Origin: Rhodospirillales bacterium
Lineage (GTDB): Bacteria > Pseudomonadota > Alphaproteobacteria > Rhodospirillales > Casp-alpha2
NCBI GenBank assembly: GCA_018664265.1
Contig: JABJOR010000463.1
Span: forward strand, 1 to 5,359
Reading direction: 5' to 3'
DNA length: 5,359 bases
Positions 1 to 5,359 of this stretch are shown piece by piece. Position 1 is the first letter of the stretch, and every line of letters starts with the position of its first letter. The notes below the pieces were generated by a model that searched no databases, was not told the origin of the DNA, and saw nothing but the letters and a program-made list of their open reading frames with translations. The position numbers were made by a program, and so were the translations under genes.

Positions 1-307
1 ACATGTCATGGGTGATAAACATGCCAAACAATGTTTGTCGGTCTATAAAATCAACACCAAATCCATGGCCAGCTTTTCTAACGACGCTACAGGGAAATGA
101 TAAATTATCCGGGTTGGGGACAGGATAAAGCGTACCACTGTCGCCGATATGAATACTATTTTCCGGAGAATTCGGAATAAACATCATTCCGCTAAAGCTG
201 ACGTTACTGGACATGCCTGCAACGCGCCCACCTTTATCCAAATGAAGCTCCAACTTCATTTCATAAGCTTGTCGTTCCCAATTACGGTTATTATTATTTT
301 CAGGCAT
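1..307 (-). CDS. PilZ-domain protein, N-terminal part (3' end beyond the window)
   Basis: This is an open minus-strand frame from an ATG at 305-307 to the left edge, 102 codons without a stop. Residues R8-N-W-E-R12 form the PilZ RxxxR motif. N35-V-S-F-S-G40 forms the D/NxSxxG motif 23 residues later. A segment near residue 72 (CSVVRKAGHGFGVDF) matches the strand ending in G-h-G-h-x-F that is typical of PilZ domains. In the family, these two motifs bind cyclic di-GMP, so this is probably a cytoplasmic c-di-GMP receptor or effector. An Asn run (residues 4-7) precedes the domain. The start is supported by GGAAA about 4 bases upstream. At least most of the PilZ domain is present; whether another domain follows cannot be seen. 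The output target is unknown. The PilZ assignment is strong; c-di-GMP binding is inferred from the motifs. Confidence 0.85.
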   Translation of the reverse strand, partial: MPENNNNRNWERQAYEMKLELHLDKGGRVAGMSSNVSFSGMMFIPNSPENSIHIGDSGTLYPVPNPDNLSFPCSVVRKAGHGFGVDFIDRQTLFGMFITHDM

Positions 308-350
308 TCGGTTTCCAGGAACAAGTCGGTATATACAAATTATTAAGCAG

Positions 351-378
351 TATATAATCATTACAGTTTATTCGTAAA
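351..378 (-). promoter_or_regulatory. candidate promoter for the left PilZ gene
   Basis: On the minus strand, TTTACG (373-378) and TATATA (351-356) are separated by 16 bases. Each matches the sigma-70 consensus at 4 of 6 positions. Transcription would start near 344, giving a leader of about 37 bases before the ATG at 307. The gap to htpX (308-387) is very AT-rich, so a chance match is easy. The sequence GTATATA also occurs at 329-335 and 350-356, one copy just downstream of the predicted start and one across the -10. Confidence 0.3.
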
Positions 379-387
379 TCGTAATAT

Positions 388-1503
388 CTACAACATTCCA
401 CGCAGCTTATCGATACGTTCTATAAGGGGTGGATGTGTCGAAAATAATTCAGATGCATTTCTGTCAAAATCACGAAATGGATTTACAAAAAACATGTGCT
501 GTATGGCCCTGTTAGCGTTTGAAAATCGATTTTTCGTCGTGGAAATTTTCCCCAAAGCATCAAACAAACCTTTTGGGTTCCTCGTCAGTTTTACAGCCGT
601 TGCATCCGCCAGAAACTCACGCTTTCGCGAAATAGACATCTGAACCAGTTTGGCCGACAAAGGTGCAATAATAGAGACCGCGATTAAGACAACAATTGCA
701 ATAATTGCTGCAGCGGCTGAGCCTTTCCCTTTTCCCCTACCCGAGCCGGAAGACGCACGATAAGCCACCCGTGATGTGGTTCTCGATGATGAGCGAAAAC
801 TCAATTTAATTGTATCGGCAACCATAGCAATGAGGCCAACCTGAACACTTATCATAGTAGCATATAGCACATCATTATTCAGAACATGACCCATTTCATG
901 ACCAACAACAGCTTGTAATTCATCCCGGTCCAATGTGTCTAAAAGTCCCCTTGTAACACCGATAGTAGAATTCTCCGGTGTAAGCCCAGTAGCAAAAGCA
1001 TTCAGTGCAGGGTCTTCTACAACAACCACTCGCGGTTTGGGCAAACCAGAAGCAATCGCCATTTCTGCAACAACATTATGCAGCTGTCGTTCATTTTCTT
1101 CTGTCACGTATTCAGCCCCAACCATCCAGACTAAAACACGATCACCTTTAACGAGAACAATGACAGACCAGATCAAGCTTGTAACAAGCATGGTGATACA
1201 TCCGCCTATGCCCCATTTACTGAAAAGAAAATGCTTTAAAGTGCCTGAAAAAGGATCATATCCGGACACATAGGAAGAAGCGAACATTTCCAAAGACCAG
1301 CCAATAGCGTACCCGAATCCGCCCCCAATCAAAATCAGGAAGCAGCTCATCCAAGTCGAGGCATTTTTATTTTCGCGTATTTCAGTGACAAAGTCAGAGC
1401 GCTCGATTACAGGGCCTCGCTCCAGGATATCCTGGCTTATTTTGTCTTGCTGTGGAACGACCTGTTCGGCCATGCCCATGCTGTTTGTATCTTGCGATTC
1501 CAT
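388..1503 (-). CDS. htpX: HtpX-like M48-family membrane zinc metalloprotease
   Basis: This 371-residue protein is an integral inner-membrane metalloprotease of the HtpX/M48 type. In characterised members it cleaves misfolded or damaged membrane proteins. The zinc site is HEMGH (H202, E203, H206), with the third ligand probably E296 in the RKREFLAD motif. The family's late FSTHPP motif lies at 354-359. Four hydrophobic segments fit the HtpX layout: about 52-72, 98-119, 213-232 and 264-286. The last two are separated by a loop rich in Ser, Arg, Lys and Gly (about 235-262). The protein is longer than E. coli HtpX (about 293 residues). It has roughly 36 polar residues before the usual N-terminus, plus the basic loop. 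Its ATG lies 6 bases after the lemA stop with only a weak ribosome site (ACGGGT), so translation is probably coupled to lemA. The family call is very secure; the gene symbol denotes the subfamily, not proven orthology. Confidence 0.93.
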   Translation of the reverse strand: MESQDTNSMGMAEQVVPQQDKISQDILERGPVIERSDFVTEIRENKNASTWMSCFLILIGGGFGYAIGWSLEMFASSYVSGYDPFSGTLKHFLFSKWGIGGCITMLVTSLIWSVIVLVKGDRVLVWMVGAEYVTEENERQLHNVVAEMAIASGLPKPRVVVVEDPALNAFATGLTPENSTIGVTRGLLDTLDRDELQAVVGHEMGHVLNNDVLYATMISVQVGLIAMVADTIKLSFRSSSRTTSRVAYRASSGSGRGKGKGSAAAAIIAIVVLIAVSIIAPLSAKLVQMSISRKREFLADATAVKLTRNPKGLFDALGKISTTKNRFSNANRAIQHMFFVNPFRDFDRNASELFSTHPPLIERIDKLRGML

Positions 1504-1509
1504 ACCCGT

Positions 1510-2070
1510 TTAGCGCAAGTCTACTTTTACAGGCTCTTTCTCAGCTTCATCCACGGCAAAGTATACTGCGTGTCTAAATCCAAAAGATCCGGCGACTATA
1601 TTGGATGGAAAACTTTCAACTCGGACATTCTGCTGATTAACGGAATCATTATAGTGTTGGCGAGAAAAAGCGATTCGGTTTTCAGTGCTTGAAAGCTCCT
1701 CCGTCAAATCTCTAATGTTTTGATTGGCTTTCAGATCAGGGTAATTCTCAAAAACAGCAAGCAACTTGCCCATAGCAGAGGATAAAAGGCCTTCTGCAGC
1801 AATAGCTCCTTCACGAGAACCATCTTTTGCAGATACAGCTTTAGCCCTTGCCTCAACAACTGCTGTCAATGTTTCCTGCTCATAATCCATTGCATCTTTA
1901 GTAACTTCAACCAGATTTGGGATCAGATCATGGCGGCGTTTAAGTTGCACATCAATTTGACTCCAGGCTGATTCCACTTGGTTTTTCGACCGCACCAAAC
2001 CGTTATAAACCGTGACAATGTATAAAATAATTGCGACGGCAACACCCCCGGCAATAAACAATCCATCCAT
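1510..2070 (-). CDS. lemA: LemA family membrane protein
   Basis: The 186-residue product is a typical LemA protein. It has an N-terminal membrane anchor (about residues 4-23, GLFIAGGVAVAIILYIVTVY). The conserved segment VRSKNQVESAWSQIDVQLKR (27-46) is followed by HDLIPNLVE, a long helical region, and the C-terminal hallmark ESFPSNIVAGSFGF (152-165). An in-frame ATG 21 bases upstream (2091) lacks a ribosome site. The ATG at 2070 has GGGGGAAG five bases before it and is chosen. LemA proteins are single-pass membrane proteins of unclear biochemical role. They are very often encoded beside HtpX-type M48 proteases, as here, which suggests a partner or regulatory role in membrane proteostasis. It is the first gene of a lemA-htpX operon driven from the promoter at 2114-2141. 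Confidence 0.93.
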   Translation of the reverse strand: MDGLFIAGGVAVAIILYIVTVYNGLVRSKNQVESAWSQIDVQLKRRHDLIPNLVEVTKDAMDYEQETLTAVVEARAKAVSAKDGSREGAIAAEGLLSSAMGKLLAVFENYPDLKANQNIRDLTEELSSTENRIAFSRQHYNDSVNQQNVRVESFPSNIVAGSFGFRHAVYFAVDEAEKEPVKVDLR

Positions 2071-2075
2071 ATCCA

Positions 2076-2083
2076 CTTCCCCC
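2076..2083 (-). promoter_or_regulatory. ribosome binding site that sets the lemA start
   Basis: The minus strand reads GGGGGAAG here, five bases before the ATG at 2070. It lies downstream of the alternative ATG at 2091, which has only AT-rich sequence before it. It therefore favours the 186-residue form of LemA. Confidence 0.7.
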
Positions 2084-2113
2084 TGTTCCATCTATAGCTA
2101 TAATTTCATGCCC

Positions 2114-2141
2114 ACTATACAAATCCCTGAAAAACCTTCAA
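2114..2141 (-). promoter_or_regulatory. sigma-70-like promoter of lemA-htpX
   Basis: On the minus strand TTGAAG (2136-2141, 4 of 6 to TTGACA) is followed after 16 bases by TATAGT (2114-2119, 5 of 6 to TATAAT). Transcription would begin near 2107, about 37 bases before the lemA ATG at 2070. This is the best promoter match in the window and points at the right genes. No typical heat-shock (sigma-32) motif was recognised, although HtpX-type proteases are stress-induced in other bacteria. Confidence 0.6.
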
Positions 2142-2146
2142 GGTTT
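2132..2146. repeat. 15-base perfect palindrome over the lemA -35 element, possible operator
   Basis: AAACCTT (2132-2138), one central base, then AAGGTTT (2140-2146) form a perfect inverted repeat with 7-base arms. It completely covers the lemA -35 hexamer at 2136-2141. A dimeric regulator bound here would be expected to block or modulate RNA polymerase. No T-run follows on either strand, so a terminator role is unlikely. The regulator is not identifiable from the window. Confidence 0.4.
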
Positions 2147-2260
2147 GCTATTCGTTGGATATACTCAATTGTAGCAATACACTATATCAAAGTATGTTTG
2201 GATGTTCATTTTCGATGTTAGAATGGCCATTTCTCAATAATCCTGTATCTAAATAACGAT

Positions 2261-2277
2261 TTCGGGATTGCCCCGAA
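2261..2277. other. short GC-rich hairpin in the divergent intergenic region
   Basis: TTCGGG (2261-2266) pairs with CCCGAA (2272-2277) around a five-base loop, in an otherwise AT-rich gap, about 64 bases before the zeta subunit start. No T-run follows on either strand, so it is not an intrinsic terminator. It could be a leader structure or a protein site for the zeta gene, or chance. No convincing plus-strand promoter was found for that gene; a weak candidate is TTGGAT (2155-2160), 17 bases, TACACT (2178-2183). Confidence 0.3.
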
Positions 2278-2340
2278 GCCCGCATTGAGATACTTCATAG
2301 GCAATAAATTTAACTTTACCCATAAGGAAAGCATCAAGAC

Positions 2341-2640
2341 ATGTCATTAGAGAACAAAGGCCGCGGAGAAGAACAAATCCATGCAAACAAAGATCAACAG
2401 GATTTCAAATTAGCTGCCCAGCGTAATAAATTACTTGGCCTGTGGCTGGCTGAATTTTTTGGCCTTGCCGATGCGGAAAGTTATGCCAAAGAAGTGATTA
2501 TGTCTGATTTGGATGAGCCCGGTGATGATGATGTTGTTCGCAAGGTCATGAAAGATATTGCGACCCACGCCGTGAACTTAAGCGAAAATGACGTTCGCAC
2601 CAAAATGAAAGTTTTGCTGGCTGAAGTCAGTGCCGCTTAA
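2341..2640 (+). CDS. ATP synthase F1 inhibitor subunit zeta (DUF1476 family)
   Basis: The 99-residue soluble protein matches the alphaproteobacterial zeta family, known from Paracoccus denitrificans as an F1-ATPase inhibitor. It should bind the F1 part of ATP synthase and limit wasteful ATP hydrolysis. The family core is RNKLLGLWLAE (28-38), followed by the SYAKEV segment (47-52), the acidic DEPGDDDVVRKV stretch (58-69) and a C-terminal helix with VRTKMKVLLAEV (85-96). Length is normal for the family. The N-terminal 25 or so residues, the inhibitory part in Paracoccus, are present and polar; whether they still inhibit cannot be judged. AAGGA at 2324-2328 precedes the ATG by 12 bases, a rather long spacing. 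The gene is monocistronic: divergent from lemA and closed by the terminator at 2658-2688. No ATP synthase genes are adjacent. Confidence 0.9.
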   Translation: MSLENKGRGEEQIHANKDQQDFKLAAQRNKLLGLWLAEFFGLADAESYAKEVIMSDLDEPGDDDVVRKVMKDIATHAVNLSENDVRTKMKVLLAEVSAA

Positions 2641-2657
2641 TACTGACTGCTAAGGAT

Positions 2658-2688
2658 AGGCCTGAAAATTAATTTCAGGCCTTATTTT
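2658..2688 (+). terminator. rho-independent terminator of the zeta gene, overlapping the convergent PilZ stop
   Basis: AGGCCTGAAA (2658-2667) pairs perfectly with TTTCAGGCCT (2673-2682) around a five-base loop. TATTTT follows on the plus strand, 18 bases after the zeta stop codon. The right arm contains the stop codon and last full codon of the minus-strand PilZ gene (stop at 2675-2677). On the minus strand the hairpin is followed by ATCCTTAG rather than a T-run, so termination from that side should be weaker. Confidence 0.8.
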
Positions 2689-2995
2689 CACGCATATTAA
2701 GAATATTCAGAATCCGGATCCAGGTCCGTGATGGCGATACATAATCCATCGCTATTCCACGCTCGTCGATACGGACTATAAACCCGTCCATATCCAGCAG
2801 CATCGTTTTATCCATGAGCGGGAATCGTAAACTAACCGTTGCTGTATCACCACGTACGTGATCCGTGACAATTCCTTCCAGCATTAACCCGGTTGCTGAA
2901 ATATCAAGAATATTGCAGTCCACACCTTCAAATTTCCCATGAATGCTGGGTAGGTTATATCGTTTGTTTCTTTCTTCTTTGTCTTGCGTCGTCAT
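2675..2995 (-). CDS. small single-domain PilZ protein
   Basis: This 106-residue soluble protein is essentially one PilZ domain. The signature DISATG (D31 to G36, DxSxxG) is followed by hydrophobic LMLEG. A strand near 82 (GIAMDYVSP) matches the family's late G-h-x-h-x-h segment. The arginine motif is degenerate: E8-R9-N10-K11-R12, so the first Arg of RxxxR is replaced by Glu while R9 and R12 remain. c-di-GMP binding is therefore less certain than for the protein at the left edge. The ATG at 2993-2995 has AAGGG eight bases upstream (3004-3008). It appears monocistronic; its stop lies inside the zeta terminator. There is no membrane segment or second domain, so it could be an adaptor that acts by binding a partner. 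Confidence 0.83.
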   Translation of the reverse strand: MTTQDKEERNKRYNLPSIHGKFEGVDCNILDISATGLMLEGIVTDHVRGDTATVSLRFPLMDKTMLLDMDGFIVRIDERGIAMDYVSPSRTWIRILNILNMRENKA

Positions 2996-3155
2996 TTCAA
3001 AAGCCCTTGTATTGATTTTTCTGAACCTGCACTATAATTGCGCAGCTTATAATCATTGTTCCACATTGCGCTCCCCTCGCCAATACACTTCAACAGACAA
3101 ATTCTGAATCCACATTTGGATTAAATATGCTAGGGTAGTGAAACACAAAATTATT

Positions 3156-3160
3156 GAGGT
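3156..3160 (+). promoter_or_regulatory. ribosome binding site that sets the start of the exported protein
   Basis: GAGGT lies four bases before the ATG at 3165. The upstream in-frame GTG at 3138 has AGGG only two bases before it and would put nine polar residues (including Lys and Glu) ahead of the signal peptide. The ATG at 3165 is therefore the better start. Confidence 0.6.
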
Positions 3161-3164
3161 CCCC

Positions 3165-4124
3165 ATGCAATTGATCCCATCAAAGCCATTTCTCGCTGCA
3201 AGCCTGCTTGTTTCTATCTTTAGCGTTACAGCATTCAATTCCACCAGCCCGGTTTCAGCGCAAACCTATCAAACCTGGCAGAACCCTGACGCACCAACCG
3301 TGCAAAATGACCCAGCGGCACAGACCGCCAGTGATGAACGGCTTAAAGGGTTTGTAGACAAGCTGAACACCATGATCGACAAGGCCGAACAGGACAGCGC
3401 CGCCGACCCGGTTTTCTTGCGTGATTTACGCGATCTGGCAAACGGTTATGACCGTCCATGGTCGCTAAATGTTCTGTTTGATGATTTTGCCGATGGCAAT
3501 TATGACAAAAACCCGAACTGGAATGTGTCGGTCGGGCGTTATTTTGTTGAAAAAGGCTGGGGCTTACGCAATGCCATTGATAAGCCCAAGGCGACTTCAT
3601 CCGGAAGCAGCAACAATGATGCTGCGTCCATATTGCTTGGCAAGATTCTCAATAAAGCACTGGGGGGCAGCTCCACATCAGGCAGCGGAACATCTGCACC
3701 AACACTCCAACCCACCGCCATTTTTAGCAACACCCCGATCAGCAACGCCTTTTCTATCGAAGTGGATGTCAGTTCCTGGGTTAACGAAGGCAATTTTATT
3801 ATTGGCCCCTATCAAGGCAGCAAACGTGATATCGGATATCGTCTGTCCTATACAGTTGGCGGTGCGATTGAGCTGATGACCGCATCAACGCGCGGTGTAC
3901 GGACCCTCGACGTTAAACAAGGCCCCTTCAAGCTGGAAGACCAAAAGGTTCATAAAATTCAATGGACCCGTGGCGGCGATGGCATGATGATTATCAGCCT
4001 CGATGGGAAAAAGCTGTTTGAGGTTCTCGACAGAAGCTTCCGCGATCCGTTCAACGGATTTGGCATGGCCACAAACGGCGGAGACTTTATCGTCAAGCAA
4101 GTCAGCATCCATGCAACGCCCTAG
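3165..4124 (+). CDS. exported protein with concanavalin-A-like beta-sandwich, function unknown
   Basis: From the ATG at 3165 the product has 319 residues. An N-terminal signal peptide (K7, hydrophobic core about 9-24) ends at a good signal peptidase I site, PVSA|QTY, after A32. A polar, Pro/Gln/Asp-rich linker and a predicted helical stretch (about 57-92) follow. Residues 103-135 (VLFDDFADGNY...WNVSVGRYFVEKGWGLRN) resemble the first strands of LamG or DUF1080-type concanavalin-A-like domains. Residues 186-317 continue the pattern with FSIEVDVSSW, IGYRLSYTVGG, KIQWTRGGDGMMIISLDGKKLFEV and a final FIVKQVSIHA strand. A Ser/Gly/Thr-rich segment (about 143-184) splits the sandwich. No catalytic site is recognised; carbohydrate or surface binding is possible but unproven. 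It stands alone, divergent from the PilZ gene and convergent with dppF. I cannot name the family with certainty. Confidence 0.75.
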   Translation: MQLIPSKPFLAASLLVSIFSVTAFNSTSPVSAQTYQTWQNPDAPTVQNDPAAQTASDERLKGFVDKLNTMIDKAEQDSAADPVFLRDLRDLANGYDRPWSLNVLFDDFADGNYDKNPNWNVSVGRYFVEKGWGLRNAIDKPKATSSGSSNNDAASILLGKILNKALGGSSTSGSGTSAPTLQPTAIFSNTPISNAFSIEVDVSSWVNEGNFIIGPYQGSKRDIGYRLSYTVGGAIELMTASTRGVRTLDVKQGPFKLEDQKVHKIQWTRGGDGMMIISLDGKKLFEVLDRSFRDPFNGFGMATNGGDFIVKQVSIHATP

Positions 4125-4174
4125 AGTAACCAGTCCTTAATTGAAAACAAATAATTTGATCTAGTATTTAAAGC

Positions 4175-5143
4175 TTATACCTCGCCAGCAAAGTGGCAGG
4201 CCACCGAGCGGCCTTCAATCTCACGGGATTCAGGGTATTCTTGCCTGCAACGATCCTGCACAAATGGGCAACGCTTGTGAAATGCGCATCCGCTGGGGGG
4301 ATCTAGCGGCGAAGGCAGCTCGCCTGTCAACACGATACGTTCTTCCCGGTCATCCGGATTAACCCGTGGTGTGGATGCCAGAAGTGCTCTGGTATAAGGA
4401 TGTATCGGTTTGCCAAAAATTGCCTCATTGGGGCCTTGTTCAACCGGGCGCCCGAGATACATCACCATAACGTCATTGGCGATGTGGCGAACAACGCTCA
4501 GATCGTGTGAAATGAACAGATAGGCAAGCCCCAGGTCTTCCTGCAAATCCATCAGCAGATTCAAAACCTGGGCCTGAATAGACACATCCAGTGCGGATAC
4601 AGGCTCATCAGCGACTATCACTTTGGGGCTCAACATCAAGGCACGAGCAATGGCTATACGTTGGCGCTGGCCACCCGAAAACATGTGTGGATATCGATTA
4701 TAATGTTCAGGGCGCAAGCCAACTTTGGTCATCATATCGCGTGATGCTGCCTCGCGGTCTTCCTTGCTCATCTTGGTATTGATGATCAGGGGTTCTTCCA
4801 AAATTGTGCCAACTTTTTTGCGCGGGTTTAGTGATCCGTAGGGGTCTTGAAAGATCATTTGAACCGTTTGGCGCATTCGCCGAACCAGTCCTACGTCATG
4901 AATATCAGCTGGCTCGCCATCAAGAACAAATGTGCCTCCCGTAGGCGGCTCAATCAATGTCAGCAAGCGTCCCAGTGTGGACTTGCCACAGCCGGACTCT
5001 CCAACAACAGCCAGGGTTTTTCCTGGAACCAGCGAGAACGAAACACCATCCACAGCCTTCAATATTTTTGGCGGCGAAAACATACCATCCTTGATTGCGT
5101 AATGGCGCGTCAGCTCATTGGCTTGCAACACAGGTTCACTCAT
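4175..5143 (-). CDS. dppF: dipeptide/oligopeptide ABC transporter ATP-binding protein DppF
   Basis: This 322-residue cytoplasmic ATPase powers a DppBC-type permease for import of small peptides. It closely follows the E. coli DppF pattern along its length. Numbered from the ATG: Walker [10 protein letters not shown] at 48-56, Q-loop Q99 in [12 protein letters not shown], signature FSGGQRQR at 155-162, Walker B VIVADEP at 175-181, D-loop SALD at 183-186 and H-loop H213. The OppF/DppF C-terminal extension has four cysteines (C286, C292, C299, C316), a pattern tied to a [4Fe-4S] cluster in a mycobacterial Opp transporter. A GTG directly precedes the ATG at 5143 and could be the start. GGGGAGG lies 10 bases before the ATG and 7 before the GTG. 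The ATG overlaps the dppD stop (TGATG), so translation is coupled. It is the last gene of the operon. No clear terminator follows in the 50-base gap to the convergent gene. Confidence 0.93.
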   Translation of the reverse strand: MSEPVLQANELTRHYAIKDGMFSPPKILKAVDGVSFSLVPGKTLAVVGESGCGKSTLGRLLTLIEPPTGGTFVLDGEPADIHDVGLVRRMRQTVQMIFQDPYGSLNPRKKVGTILEEPLIINTKMSKEDREAASRDMMTKVGLRPEHYNRYPHMFSGGQRQRIAIARALMLSPKVIVADEPVSALDVSIQAQVLNLLMDLQEDLGLAYLFISHDLSVVRHIANDVMVMYLGRPVEQGPNEAIFGKPIHPYTRALLASTPRVNPDDREERIVLTGELPSPLDPPSGCAFHKRCPFVQDRCRQEYPESREIEGRSVACHFAGEV

Positions 5144-5359
5144 CACTGCGTGCCCTCCCCGGCTTTAATAGGTGTATGACATCGCACGGCATGACCCGGT
5201 TCACCTTCAATTTCAGGTTCTTCAATTGAACATCTATCTGCCATCAACTGACAGCGAGGATGGAAAAGGCATCCACTGGGCCGATCATACTGGCCCGGCA
5301 CCACACCGGGAATGGTTGGCAAGCGGCTCTGGCCGATGCCCCGTTCAGGAAGGGCATTG
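5143..5359 (-). CDS. dppD: dipeptide ABC transporter ATP-binding protein DppD, C-terminal 71 residues
   Basis: This open minus-strand frame enters at the right edge and ends with TGA at 5143-5145. The fragment begins NALPERG and contains PTIPGVVPGQYDRPSGCLF and HPRCQLMADRC. This is the conserved C-terminal region of DppD/OppD ATPases, after the nucleotide-binding domain. Its four cysteines (fragment positions 30, 36, 43 and 60) have the same 5-6-16 spacing as in DppF, and each fourth Cys is followed by His. DppD and DppF form the heterodimeric ATPase pair in Dpp-type importers. The stop overlaps the dppF start by one base. The catalytic motifs lie outside the window, so the call rests on the C-terminal region and the neighbour. 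Confidence 0.88.
   Translation of the reverse strand, partial: NALPERGIGQSRLPTIPGVVPGQYDRPSGCLFHPRCQLMADRCSIEEPEIEGEPGHAVRCHTPIKAGEGTQ

Noticed and set aside
149..346. 65-codon plus-strand reading frame at the left end
   Set aside because: It is antisense to the PilZ gene at 1-307, whose minus-strand translation shows clear family motifs. The plus-strand product shows no recognisable features.
935..1692. Plus-strand reading frames of 112 and 81 codons across htpX and lemA
   Set aside because: Both are antisense to strongly conserved coding sequence and show no family features or good ribosome sites.
2089..2091. Upstream ATG as start of lemA (193 residues)
   Set aside because: No ribosome site precedes it, whereas GGGGGAAG directly precedes the ATG at 2070, which also puts the membrane anchor at the very N-terminus as expected.
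3107..3122. Inverted repeat AATCC / GGATT upstream of the exported-protein gene as an operator
   Set aside because: Arms are only 5 bases in AT-rich DNA and there is no convincing promoter beside it (the -10-like TATGCT at 3126-3131 lacks a good -35).
3343..4112. Several reading frames on both strands inside the exported-protein gene
   Set aside because: They are shadows of the 319-residue frame, which has a signal peptide, a ribosome site and domain-like structure.
4125..4174. Possible terminator between the exported-protein gene and dppF
   Set aside because: Only a weak AT palindrome (CAAAT-A-ATTTG) is present, without a GC-rich stem or a T-run on either strand.
1..5359. A new defence, mobile or biosynthetic system
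   Set aside because: All genes but one belong to familiar housekeeping, transport or signalling families. No integrase, transposase, CRISPR array, tRNA or terminal repeats were seen, and the genes do not form one operon.

Overview
The window looks like a chromosomal segment of a free-living alphaproteobacterium of moderate GC content. The best lineage marker is the 99-residue gene at 2341-2640. It matches the alphaproteobacterial F1-ATPase inhibitor zeta subunit family (DUF1476, core RNKLLGLW). A lemA-htpX pair, two PilZ-domain genes, a DppD/DppF-type peptide importer and a secreted protein fit a Gram-negative host. The genus cannot be fixed from the sequence alone.

Layout, left to right. 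At 1-307, minus strand, lies the first 102 codons of a PilZ-domain protein that runs off the left edge. At 388-2070, minus strand, is a compact two-gene unit: lemA first, then an HtpX-like M48 membrane protease 6 bases later. It has a good sigma-70-like promoter whose -35 element sits inside a perfect 15-base palindrome. Divergent from it, at 2341-2640 on the plus strand, is the zeta subunit gene. Its rho-independent terminator overlaps the stop codon of the convergent second PilZ-domain gene (2675-2995, minus). At 3165-4124, plus strand, is an exported protein with a signal peptide and a probable concanavalin-A-like beta-sandwich interrupted by a low-complexity segment. The right end (4175-5359, minus) holds dppF and the 3' end of dppD. 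These are the two ATPase genes of a dipeptide/oligopeptide ABC importer, with stop and start codons overlapping.

Functional picture. LemA and HtpX probably act together at the inner membrane in protein quality control. The zeta protein should restrain ATP hydrolysis by the F1Fo ATP synthase. The two PilZ proteins are candidate c-di-GMP effectors; the left one has a complete RxxxR...NxSxxG signature, and the central one lacks the first arginine. DppD and DppF should form the ATPase pair powering uptake of small peptides; both end in the same four-cysteine pattern. These look like separate housekeeping or signalling units rather than one pathway.

No tRNA, rRNA, CRISPR array, insertion sequence or phage gene is visible. 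No clearly new system was found. The least explained parts are the exported beta-sandwich protein and the palindrome at the lemA promoter. There is no gene-free stretch longer than 300 bases; the largest gap (2071-2340) is a divergent promoter region.
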